Origin: Triticum aestivum
Taxonomy: Eukaryota > Streptophyta > Magnoliopsida > Poales > Poaceae
Reading direction: 5' to 3'
Assembly (NCBI RefSeq): GCF_018294505.1
Contig: NC_057809.1
Coordinates: forward strand, 508,859,914 to 508,923,913
DNA length: 64,000 nucleotides
The notes under the pieces were generated by a model. The model was not told the DNA's origin and searched no databases. It was given only the letters and a program-made list of their open reading frames with translations. The translations under genes and the position numbers were made by a program. This document shows, one piece after another, positions 54,541 through 64,000 of this stretch; position 1 is the stretch's first letter; every line of letters begins with the position of its first letter.

Positions 54541-57500
54541 GCTTCCTACTAGTCACATCATTTGGCAGAGGACTTCTGCCAAATTTTCGTAATAGAACAT
54601 ACACTAAATTATCATTGATAATGAAGAGGTGACATTTTATGCCATCACATCACATTCACCAATAAGAACATTTCTGCGTTGATAGCACCTCCTAATAACT
54701 TTTTCCTTTATATCGCATGTCCCCTTACCTTCACTTAGTTTTGCCTTAGGTCAACAAGTCTCTTACAACTAATATTGTTATAGGTCTTGAGACATAACAA
54801 TTAGCCAAACATAAGAAAAATATTGATTTTTCACTTTGATCAGTAAGGTGTGTCATGAAGCATTGTCGGATCTAGATATACTAAATTGCACATGCAAAAA
54901 TAGCACATGATGTACACATCTGTTTCTAACATATTTTTAAGTGTCAAAGAAGAATAATCGAGGAAGATAAATGGAATGTCTGACGGAGATAAACTATATA
55001 GTCGTATCTAGCAAAACATGCTCGTGCGTCGCAACGGAAGAAAAAAAATCACCCTTTACACACGCACGTGACAACAGCAGCAAATCCCTTGAAATCTTTC
55101 ACAATGCCTCATGAGAAACAACATGATAAGTTGTGTTGCGCAAAAAACAGGCGGGGTGATTTTAAAGTGTACTCAAAGTGTTTTCAATTTATTAGACAAC
55201 AAAAATAATAGGTATTTCTAAAATACCCCATATGAAGAAGATATTAATTAAGATTGCATCCTAAACAAAATTTTAGAAATGATTAACACGCAAGACAATA
55301 GTATATTTGAAATCTTCATATTTTTTTGGAGAATTTTCATACATAACATGTTAAATTTGAAGTTATGGTTTGAAAGTTATGTAATTTTGAAAGGCATTTC
55401 AATCTGCCCGAGAAAAGAAAAGAAGGACTTGAAAAGGGGAGTAGTCGGGCCCGAACCCGGTCTCCCATGCTGAGTTCTAGCCACCTTGATGCCCATGTGC
55501 TCGTGATACAGAAGGGGATCTTTTGTAATGATCCAAAGGCGACGAACACTTGTGAATGGAAAAAATGAATCGTTTTTTTCACTTATGGGTGGCATAGTGA
55601 GTAATTTCTGTCAACTTTAGGGCTAATCTTATGACGGACAACCAGAAGCAATAGTCCCTTTATTATTAGATATAGATGTAGATATCACTAGCCTCTTTTT
55701 TATGTGTCACACCTTAATTTTTTTGTCCTTGCACATTTAAACACACTTTCTTGTTGCATGAGGCTCAGGATGAGCAAACAGTACTCGACTATCAGATTGG
55801 GTACCACTCAGCTTCAAATTTATGAAGGACATAACTATAATTCCTCCCCATCGGAACTTACTGTTTGTCGAGTATTATCGGCTGGTTGCAGTCCATTGAT
55901 TTGACACTATTTATGGTATTATTAAACCAATAATCTCAATGCCCATTTTCCACCCAGAACAATTTTCACATTGCTTGCAATGATTTCACGTTCTTTTAGG
56001 AGCAATTGCATGGTTACAATTTCATTTATTAACAGACAAACTAATTTAGTGTTGTGTGTATAGTTTTCTTTCTATGACAAGTCCTAATGCTCGACGTATT
56101 TTTCGGCACCGGTGTAACGAGGGTATATGATACATCTATTAGATAGAAAATCCCCTTCTTGTACTCTCTAAGAATTGTGTGTGTTGATTCCTTTTTCTGG
56201 TCATTTTAAATCTTTTTCTTTGGATAACGTTAAAATTTGTAGGTCTTAATGCTTGTGATAGGTGTTGAGGGCAAAACCACAATATCGTACAATTCGCATG
56301 TTGGGGAGGTCCTCTGGAGTGTTCCTACCATCTGGTAGGTTATTGACTATTTTCTATGTCATCTCATCATTATCTTTGTCATTCTGGTGTTAAACTAAAG
56401 TTTATTAATGTGTTAAATTGTTAATGAGGCAAGAAAGTGGTTGATGTTAGTAATGAGGCAACAAAGTTGTTGTTGGATGGCAATGTGGTGAAGTTGCTTA
56501 TATAAGTGTGATTATTTGTGCACTTTGATGTAACCTTTCTTTCTAATTAAATGAGCACATGTCCTAATGCAGAAGGGGAGAAAGAGGATGAGGAGAATGG
56601 GTTTGACTAGACATGCTTGTCTAACTAGCGTTGGTGGGGTAATAAGCACTCCCAAGCTTACTGGAATGGTTATCAAGGCACCACTTCACAATGACAACAC
56701 GAGTGGGCGAAGGGGGGAGCAAGAGGAGTATTGTTGTCACCGGTGAGAGATGGAGGTGATAGCCGCACAAAGGAGAGAATAAGGGGCATGTGGCACACTA
56801 TCCCTATAGCGTTAGTGTACATTTGAAATAGATTCCTAATATATAACTCACATACATACCTGTCCTCATCCGGAAAACACGGCTATCATAGGTAGTGAGC
56901 AAAGTATGTGAACCTGGGGATACATTTGGTGTTTTTCAATAGGATTAGGAATATATATGATTCAAAATTAACGCTAATTGGAGCAGTTTCAACTTGTAGT
57001 GTGTCAAGAGGATTCTAGCCATAGTGATTGAAGACGATATCCACGAAAATGCTACACCCAATGGCACAAGTGGTATGGGTTGTTCATGGGAGGAAAGACA
57101 GAGAGGATGATGAAGGACACACACGATATACACTGAGTTGTGCTTGGTCATAAAACAAATGTTGACCAATTTGCCTATGTGTTTTATGTTGTTTCATAGC
57201 AATGGCGAGTACTTGGCTAGTCTAGGTAAAACAGGGCCAAGGAGCATCGACCGGCAAGATGCATATTGATGCAGATCTTACGGCGGGTGTACCGTGGATG
57301 CACAACCCAAGCAAATTAACACACAAGCAGTTTGTTGGGCATTTGATATTCAATGCGCCTTTTCCACCGTGCAGGCCAACACTCCGTTTTTTAAGTATCT
57401 CCTAGTAACACAATAATATTTGCATTTGTGCCCCTGGCTCTACAAAGCTCGGTGATTGTTGGATCCACGTTTGTACTGTGCTTTTTGGGTTTTTTGTTTA

Positions 57501-58264
57501 CCTGTCTTGGTGTCCATATCACATTAGTTGGTTCACATGAAAAAGGCCTCAATGGCCACTTGTTTGCTTCTTGAACCGTTTATTGCAATGACGTCTTGGG
57601 TCTCGCAGTTTCTGCCTTTTGAATGATAATTGATGAAGAGTAGTCAGATAAACTGTTTGACCATTTTTTACAATACGACACAATAATATTGAAAACACAT
57701 TACCGGGGTGATGACAGGGACAATAGGGCAACATGGCGCACGAGATGGAGGTGGCAAGATTGGGGTATGAGGAAGGGCGAGAAGGGGTGGCTCTTGGACC
57801 GGTTTACTGCAATGCCATCACGGGTCTCATAGTTTCAACTTCTTCGGATTATATTTGATGACGTTTGGTTGTAAAGAACATTTCCAATAATATGCCAACC
57901 GTGGTCTAACTTGTCGGATGATATGAGACATGGACACATACGAAAAGGGGTTGTATAAGCTGATGACCCCATGTGAGAGTCGGTGGCATAGGTTAGCACA
58001 CAACCAGGTGGATTTGATAGGAGTGGTGGTGGAGGCTTGCGGTCTCAAATTTTCAGATGATACTTTTTTTTGGTGAAGATTATTCGGGCCAATCATTTTC
58101 AACAAGTCACACAAATGTCGAAAGTGGGCATGTACACATGCTAGAATGGGGTGGTATTGACGCAATGCTCATGTGAAAATCAACGGTGAAGGATAACACA
58201 CAAAAAAGTGCCTTATATGAGCGAGAGAGCCAACGAGGGCCCCTCTTTGGAAATTGGAAAGAGC
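54541..58264. other. Low-copy spacer with degenerate repeats, no gene recognised
   Basis: No supported coding region. A possible unnamed repeat spans about 55018-55690, from the TGCTCGTGCGTCGCAACGG motif to an AT-rich ATTATTAGATATAGATG tail. On the minus strand it contains a stretch resembling the 3' half of a tRNA (55440-55495). Degenerate repeats lie at 57565-58110. Confidence 0.45.
57565..58110. repeat. Degenerate dispersed/tandem repeat
   Basis: CTTGAACCGTTTATTGCAAT at 57573 recurs as CTTGGACCGGTTTACTGCAA at 57793, about 220 bp later. The part at 57964-58110 (CATGTGAGAGTCGG, TTTGATAGGAGTGGTGG, TTGGTGAAGATTA) resembles 51195-51335, about 6.7 kb away. The origin is not recognised. Confidence 0.5.
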
Positions 58265-58266
58265 TA

Positions 58267-58566
58267 CTCCCTTCGTCCGGTAAAGAATGTATATCTAGAA
58301 ATTTTAGGACAAATTATGGAGTTGGCTAAAAAATGCATTAGAAAGATGCAAGCCATCATCTCTCTTCTTTTTAATTACCCAACCCCCAATGAGCTAAGTG
58401 CATATAGAAATTAAGAGGACCATGTGTAGATTGTTATTGGTCTTGATTATCATGTGATAAAGAAGAAATATTTTTCCTATTTTAAAGTGCATTGGAAAGA
58501 TAGAAGTACACTCTTTTGTTAATAAATTTTAAAGCTAGATGTACACTCTTTACCAGACGGAGGGAA
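58267..58566. mobile_element. Stowaway-type MITE
   Basis: 300 bp flanked by TA on both sides. Terminal inverted repeats are CTCCCTTCGTCCGGTAAAGA and, read inward from the other end, TTCCCTCCGTCTGGTAAAGA. They continue into matching TATATCTAG and TACATCTAG. It has no coding capacity, as usual for MITEs mobilised by mariner-type transposase. Confidence 0.85.
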
Positions 58567-58618
58567 TAAACGAGCAACTCTGTAGATAGGGTACAAGTAG
58601 GATATGGGACGGAGGGAG
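58567..58618. repeat. Stowaway terminal fragment
   Basis: GGGACGGAGGGAG followed by TA at 58607-58621 is a typical Stowaway right end. No matching left end lies next to it, so it may belong to a truncated or host MITE around the previous one. Confidence 0.5.
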
Positions 58619-58621
58619 TAC

Positions 58622-59418
58622 CATTTTACCAAAAAATATGTCACAATCCGCAAAAACTTTTAGTCCGATTTTAGAATGTGCATTTCCCTCATCATAGAAA
58701 TCAAATATGAGCAATTCATTATGACAGATTTCTAATTTCCTCAACCTCTCAACATTAGACTTGATTCCTATTTAACGCTTTTGGTTGCTACCAAGTGCAC
58801 CTAACATGTGAAATGTGCTCTACCTGGAATACCATCGTCGAGTTGAAAGTACCGGATAGCGGATATTCATAGACTTTCTTGAGACAGCAACCAACAAGAT
58901 TAATGAACAGTGCTACTCAACTCGAAAAATGAGGGAATCGCCGTATACATATAAACTTAGATTCAAAACTGAACTCTGCCCAGTAACGGTTTATAGAAGA
59001 TAGAGAGAAAAAATACAGAAAGTAAAGAAACTAATCCTTCACTTGATCTATTTCCAGCTTTGTGTTGTTTCTCTCTCAGAAGAAAAAAAATGAAAAGAAA
59101 TATCTGTCGCTAAATATTAAAATCCAGGAGTGAACCAACTAATTTATGTGTACCACTATAAACAACCACAAGAGAAAAGATTGCAGCGCCGGCTATGGGT
59201 TGCAGTTGCTTATGTCAGTTTGGCAAACCAAATCCTACTTCTGCAACATTTTTTCTTCTAAAACCTGCACATGAAACAGAAAGCCTGTCATCAGATCAGT
59301 ACTGAGTTTCAGCGTTGAAGAAAGGAATAAGCTGGCTTAGCCAAACACAGACCTATAAATATGCATGAAAACCACTGGTACAGTAGTTGAAGAAAACTGA
59401 AGTGAACAGGATGCATAT
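58622..59418 (-). other. 3' flank and probable 3' UTR of the ARID-HSP20 gene
   Basis: Sequence downstream of the gene's stop. On the minus strand a possible UTR intron could run from TATAG|GTCTGTG (about 59360) to TTTCATGTGCAG (about 59266); this is uncertain. I do not see a decisive polyadenylation signal. Confidence 0.4.
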
Positions 59419-62400
59419 CTACATGTCCGGGTGCCCAAATGGGGCACGCACAAATAGCTGGCCATGAAGCGTGACAACTGCTGATGTTTGATGCGGATCA
59501 ATCCTTAAAGGCAAGTTGATCACCTGAGACAGAACAATCAGTTCGTGTTAAGTTGAGGAAGTACCCAACTATTTATGTGTTTAAATGTTTATAAACAATC
59601 ACCTTCTTGAATGCAGTGATGCCCCAAGGGTTATCAGGCTGGTCAGGGTCCCCAGTTATAACCAGGCGTCCAGCAGGATCAGACTGAACATGCACCTGCG
59701 CCAGTTGGAACAAGAATTAATATTTTATCCCTGGCGTAGACTCAATTTCATGTGACAAGCTCTTTTTGTTTATGTTGCACAGATTTTATTTTATTTTTGG
59801 ATCAATGATGAAGTGTGGCAGCTGAGATGCAATCTCACCTCTTCCCTTAGAAGCCCAGGAACTAGCGCATATATCTCAAAGCATTCTTTCTGCATGAAAG
59901 CAGTAACAAAATGTAGCAGTTTCAGCTCAAATCCAAATGGAATTTCACAATGAGAAACGACTCTTAAGAAATTGTTTAATATTTCAGACTATCAAGACAC
60001 TTCATTTAATATTCGTGCACCACCTTATTAAAAAAAAATGTTGACACTTACAGTTTGACGAACATTAATCTTCACCCAATCGGCAGGTTCTCCAACATCA
60101 ATGACCATAGAATCTTCCCTGAAATTGGGCAGTACTTTACATATAATAACATGCATTATAGACATAACATCCAAATCCATGGATTCTTCTGTCAAGTTCA
60201 ATCCTACTATAAGGTCCTATAATTTTGGGATTTTCCTTATTAAATTGAGGAGTGCCATTTCAGGGGTCAAGTTGTCTATTGCATGTCATGCCATATTCGG
60301 AGAGCATGCCTGTTAATTCCCATTGGTTTCAGCATAAACAAAATTTGGATGTTTAAACTCTTATTTTGCTAGGTCCATTCAGCAGGTAAGATTCTCGATC
60401 TCTTGAACATAGGCAACAGCAGACGCAAGATAGAGAGCACATAAGCAAATGCAACTTCTTCACAGTAAAAAGATTCTGCTTGCACTTTAAAACGAACCAT
60501 GTATGTGTAAGTAAAACTTAAATAACTGCTATTAAAGGTTAATTAATGCTTTCAATCTGCTAAATTCTTGAGATTGTAAGTTTCTGTCTATCATGTTAAC
60601 AGCTGAAGTAAACATAGCCAACTGAGATGATGGGAGGTCTTAACTGTGACTTGTTCACTTTTGTACGGGAGACCTTGAAAGCACGCTCTGGACTAGATGC
60701 TTTCTTCCTCTTGAGTACCCCTGAAATGCCAGAAAGATATAAGAGAAGAAAGCATCACATGCTAACGCAGAAATACTTGTGAAGCATACCAAAGCCTTTC
60801 AGATTCTTATCACGACTTGAAAGGGGTATTGAGTCTTTGTCCTGTAGAAAAATGAATATATTTGCATGAAAAGATCAAAATTATAGGAAAATCAAAGTAT
60901 GTGCAAGTAAATGTCAAGATATTATTTACCTTAAAAATGTGATCTCCATACATGTCATTGGCAAGGAGACGGTGCGCATGCCAACCCTGCATAGCACGTG
61001 CTGCAGCATCCCTTCTAATTCTTGCAGAAGATGATGGATTTACACCCTGCGAAACAGGAAACAAAATCATCAAGCTTACTAATGTTAGCAGGTGACAGCA
61101 AAACATTCTCGGCAATGTTAGATATCTTAAAGGCATTCATTGAAATAGTTCCTATCCTAACATAAAACTGTGTTAATTTCGACTGTGAAATATATGTACA
61201 CCAATCCAGCTCTGAGCCCGATAAATCTTTTAAACATTTATGGAAAGAAAGAATTCCTTTGAAAGTCAGAATTTGGTTGTCGCTTACTTGGCATAGGTCA
61301 CTAATGACACACTGAAGAAAGGGATGGGAAGGGGATGAAATCTGTCGTTTCCGCTCACACACTGAGAACATATACCATATTTTCTGTGATTGTGTAGCTG
61401 CGAAGTTTGTTTTGAGTTCTGTTAGCCTCACTCTGGAAGCAACAAGAGTTTTGTTATTTCCTTTTGGTATGGTATGCACTGAACTTGACATGTTCCATTA
61501 TTCCTTGGAATAGTGGAAGCAGGCATAATATTGTGTCATGTGGAAAATAGTTCAACAGGACAAGAAATCAGTGGCGACAGAACAAGAAGCCAGTATTTTG
61601 ATACAAATCTTAACATTTCCTTGATTTTCAGTTAGATTGAAATATGAATTTGAAATCCTTAATATTTTAGACAGGGGTATGTCAACCCATTAAACTTTCA
61701 TATGTGCACCAAACTAGAAAGTGAACTGCAAAAATTCATATATAGTTAAAACTCTACTTCCCAAGATAAATACCTCACGGTTTGTACCACCAGGTTGTGG
61801 TATAGCAGGTATCGATATTTTAAGCTGGCCAGTTCGTACTTTGTGTTTTTCATATTCAAGAAGTGCCTGAGTTGATAAGAAACAACAGTTAACAACAAAT
61901 GAAGCAAATGCATAAACATAACATGGAAATACATAAGCTTAGAATAGTGTTTTTCTTCTTTTATTCCATCCGGAAACTGACGAGGCGGCATCTCACAACA
62001 ACAACAAAGCCTTTCAGTCCCAAACAAGTTGGGGTAGGCTAGAGTTGAAACCCACAACATATCGAAACCAAGTCATGGTTCTGGCACATGGATAGCTAAC
62101 TTCCACGCACTCCTGTCCATGGCAAAATCTTCGGTGATATTCCAGTCCTTGAGGTCTCTCTTTACGGACTCCTCCCATGTCAAGTTTGGTCTACCCCGAC
62201 CTCTCTTGACATTATCAGCATGCCTTAACCGTCCTCTACGCACGGGCGCTTCCTGGAGGCCTGCGCTGAACATGCCCAAACCATCGCAAACGATGTTGGA
62301 CAAGCTTCTCTTCAATCGGCGCCACCCCAACTCTCTCATGTATATCACGAGATGGCATCTCACGAAATAAGGAAATTGAAGGATATTAAGTCTTAGATAA

Positions 62401-64000
62401 ATACTCCCTCCGTCACATATTAATTGACGCTCAAGCGGATGTATCTAAACGTATTTCAGTGCTAGATACATCCGTTTTAGCGTCAATTAATATGGGACAG
62501 AGGAAGTATCATCTACTCCCTCCCATCTGATTTGCTAGTCCCATCTCCAAAATCGCAGCAACCAAGATAAAGCTAATTAGGTGGTTCTACTTCCTTTCTG
62601 GTTTAAAAGCCCCACGTTTATACCTAGATTGACAATTTGATCAACGTAACACGAGTTATATATCACAAAAGAATAACCATTAGAAACTTCAAATGTATTT
62701 TCTAATGCCATACCGTTTATGACATACAATTTGTACTGCATTTATCAAATTGTCGATCTAGGGTACACCTGGGCCTTTTAAACCGGAAAGGAGGAGGTAA
62801 ACAGCATACTAACGCTACATGCATATCCACCTCTCCCCTTCATGCATTAGTTGATTCCACATCAAGAAACAAAATTTGACAGAATTTAATGTAGCCATAG
62901 CAAAAGTTTACCTGTTCCTAAAGCAATGAGCCTTACAAAACAGAAAATCAATCTTTTTTAGATGAGACTAACAAACCAGAAGGGAGGGAGTATCAAATAT
63001 GGAAGTAAAGTACATCAGTTTCTATGAAATGAAAAAGAAGCAAGTATTATAGTTATATCTGTTTGGTTCCTAAACCATTAAGAACACTAACTATTGCAGT
63101 GGATCCATTTCAGCTCCATATTTCTATTCGTAATAACTATCCTAGTAGGTTTTAATGGCATATAGCTTTTCGTTCAGCGAGTAAATTTACAGTAAAGCAC
63201 CATATGCCATAATATTGTTTCAAGAGAAACTGCTTCCCAGCTACCATAGTGGGGATAAGATGTGCTTGTGAGACAAGTACAACATGTAACAAAGTTCTGC
63301 GAGCAATCTATCACCTTCTCATAGAAAATTCGAAATGACCAAGACACCGTAGTGCAGGTCCTACAAAAGAACACAATAACAACAATCAGCTGACGCAAAA
63401 TTTAAATCTTTCACTGCAAATTCGTTTAACATGTATCGCTGAAAAAAAAAAGCTTACTTTGGTGGCCTGAAAGTCTCTCCAACTTGACGCCATAGTTTAC
63501 AAACTGTTACCTGAATAATCAAAATAAACGTCGTGAATAACTATCAATGTTCAACGGAAATATACTACAGCATTTACAATAGAAGATGAGCAGTGGATTC
63601 TGCACAAAAGCACAGTATCCTTAAATTTGTTATCATCGGTGAGCTACTTGCTAGTTATTGCATTCATTGGTGGAACATGTGGAGGAACTTCCACCCTTTC
63701 ACGGTACTAGAAAATCACTCTGTAGTATCGGGATTCGGGAACGTGTCCAGTCTGTGCCTGTTCAGTTGTGCAATGTAAAGGAAATCATTGATACCTGCTC
63801 ATGGCCTCCCAGGTGAGCGACCTGCCTCCACAACCTGGAACAGAACAGCGCAAGGAACTTCATTAAGTTGGTTTAGACGAGAAAATGTGGTTCGAGTAGC
63901 TCGGAGAAACGAGAGGGGTGCGCACTTGAGGCAGTTGAGGCCCTTGCCGTAAAACTTGGGCGGCTTGAACTCGAGGCTGTGCTCCCTGTGGAAGCGCTCC
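59419..64000 (-). CDS. ARID and HSP20-like domain protein, last 12 coding exons (5' end beyond window)
   Basis: Exons read leftward: 63926->64000, 63795-63834, 63458-63510, 63315-63360, 61774-61866, 60930-61046, 60790-60841, 60645-60720, 60052-60118, 59839-59889, 59603-59695, 59419-59523. All have GT-AG borders. Phases agree and give 288 residues plus TAG. The first four to five exons encode an ARID/BRIGHT DNA-binding domain (FKPPKFYGKGLNCLKLWRQV, GGHEQVTVCKLWRQVGETFR, SWSFRIFYEKALLEYEKHK). The middle has GWHAHRLLANDMYGDHIFK and a basic LKRKKASSPERAFK. The end is an HSP20/alpha-crystallin-like domain (EPADWVKINVRQTKECFEIY, INLPLRIDPHQTSAVVTLHG). Plant ARID-HSP20 proteins are nuclear DNA-binding factors. 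The donor at 60645 (GTTAAG) is the least certain border. Confidence 0.92.
61997..62353 (-). mobile_element. RTE-type LINE, 5'-truncated 3' end
   Basis: The 357-bp fragment encodes the tail of a LINE RT protein (RRLKRSLSNIVCDGLGM, GRGRPNLTWEESVKRDLKDW, MDRSAWKLAIHVPEP). It ends with the characteristic CCCAACTTGTTTGGGACTGA and a (TTG)n-like tail. Identical 10-bp target duplications GGCATCTCAC flank it (61987-61996 and 62354-62363). It lies in the same orientation as the gene. Confidence 0.92.
62404..62506. mobile_element. Stowaway MITE, 103 bp
   Basis: TA-flanked. The ends CTCCCTCCGTCACATATTAA and (inward) CTTCCTCTGTCCCATATTAA extend through TTGACGCT and GGATGTATCTA, so almost the whole element folds as a hairpin. 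Confidence 0.93.
62516..62990. mobile_element. Outer Stowaway-type MITE containing a nested MITE
   Basis: TA-flanked termini CTCCCTCCCATCTGATTTGC and (inward from 62990) CTCCCTCCCTTCTGGTTTGT continue with TAGTCCCATCT and TAGTCTCATCT. The 475-bp length is explained by the inner element at 62590-62797. Confidence 0.8.
62590..62797. mobile_element. Inner Stowaway-type MITE
   Basis: TA-flanked. The ends CTTCCTTTCTGGTTTAAAAG and (inward) CCTCCTCCTTTCCGGTTTAA continue into shared CCTAGATTGACAATTTGAT and CCTAGATCGACAATTTGAT. It sits inside the outer MITE. Confidence 0.82.

Larger units (their letters stand above)
61867..63314 (-). other. TE-loaded intron of the ARID-HSP20 gene
   Basis: This 1448-bp intron interrupts the ARID coding region between FYEK and ALLEYEK. 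It contains a 5'-truncated RTE LINE, a 103-bp Stowaway and a nested pair of Stowaway-type MITEs. Splice borders (GTGATAG and TCAACTCAG) remain intact, so splicing is probably unaffected. Confidence 0.85.

Noticed and set aside
61746..62060. 104-codon minus-strand frame considered as an extra exon
   Set aside because: It runs from the true exon 61774-61866 through the intron acceptor into the LINE fragment; only the exon part fits the protein and phases.

Overview
The window comes from a large, repeat-rich grass genome of the wheat/barley tribe (Triticeae). The evidence is BARE/Angela-type Copia elements, Sabrina-type and related Athila-clade Gypsy elements, Stowaway MITEs and an RTE-type LINE tail, plus one intron-containing plant gene. 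No bacterial, viral or organellar genes are seen.

Positions 1-51135 are a nested stack of LTR retrotransposons. The outermost layer is a BARE/Angela copy on the minus strand, of which only the leader and 5' LTR remain in view (48793-51135). A plus-strand BARE-type copy (14626-48792) sits inside it and has been split repeatedly. It was hit by a Sabrina-type element (its 3' part is 9264-14625), a PIF/Harbinger-like element (14997-15951), a complete minus-strand Angela (16183-25133, TSD GTTAT), an Athila-clade WHAM-like element (26679-36434, TSD AACAC) and a Tat-type Gypsy element lacking pol (39900-48442, TSD GCACC). The Sabrina copy was in turn entered by a minus-strand chromovirus-type Gypsy element (1-9263). 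Almost every coding region is broken by stops, frameshifts or deletions. The best preserved are the 748-codon gag-protease frame of the Tat-type element and two related frames in the WHAM-like element.

The most unusual material lies inside the non-autonomous elements. The WHAM-like element carries a roughly 2.75-kb tandem internal duplication with two paralogous Cys-containing reading frames and five copies of one polypurine-tract-like 14-mer. The Tat-type element has lost pol but keeps gag-protease and a spliced, oppositely oriented five-exon gene with its own TATA-like box. BARE/Angela LTRs of different subfamilies carry a palindrome at the same promoter-proximal place but with different sequence.

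From 51136 onward the DNA changes to low-copy sequence with a probable solo LTR, Stowaway MITEs and unassigned spacer. It leads into the only host gene seen: a minus-strand ARID plus HSP20-like (alpha-crystallin) domain protein. Its last 12 coding exons (59419 to beyond 64000) join in one reading frame and end in a normal stop. One intron of this gene has collected an RTE LINE fragment and three Stowaway-type MITEs, one nested in another.
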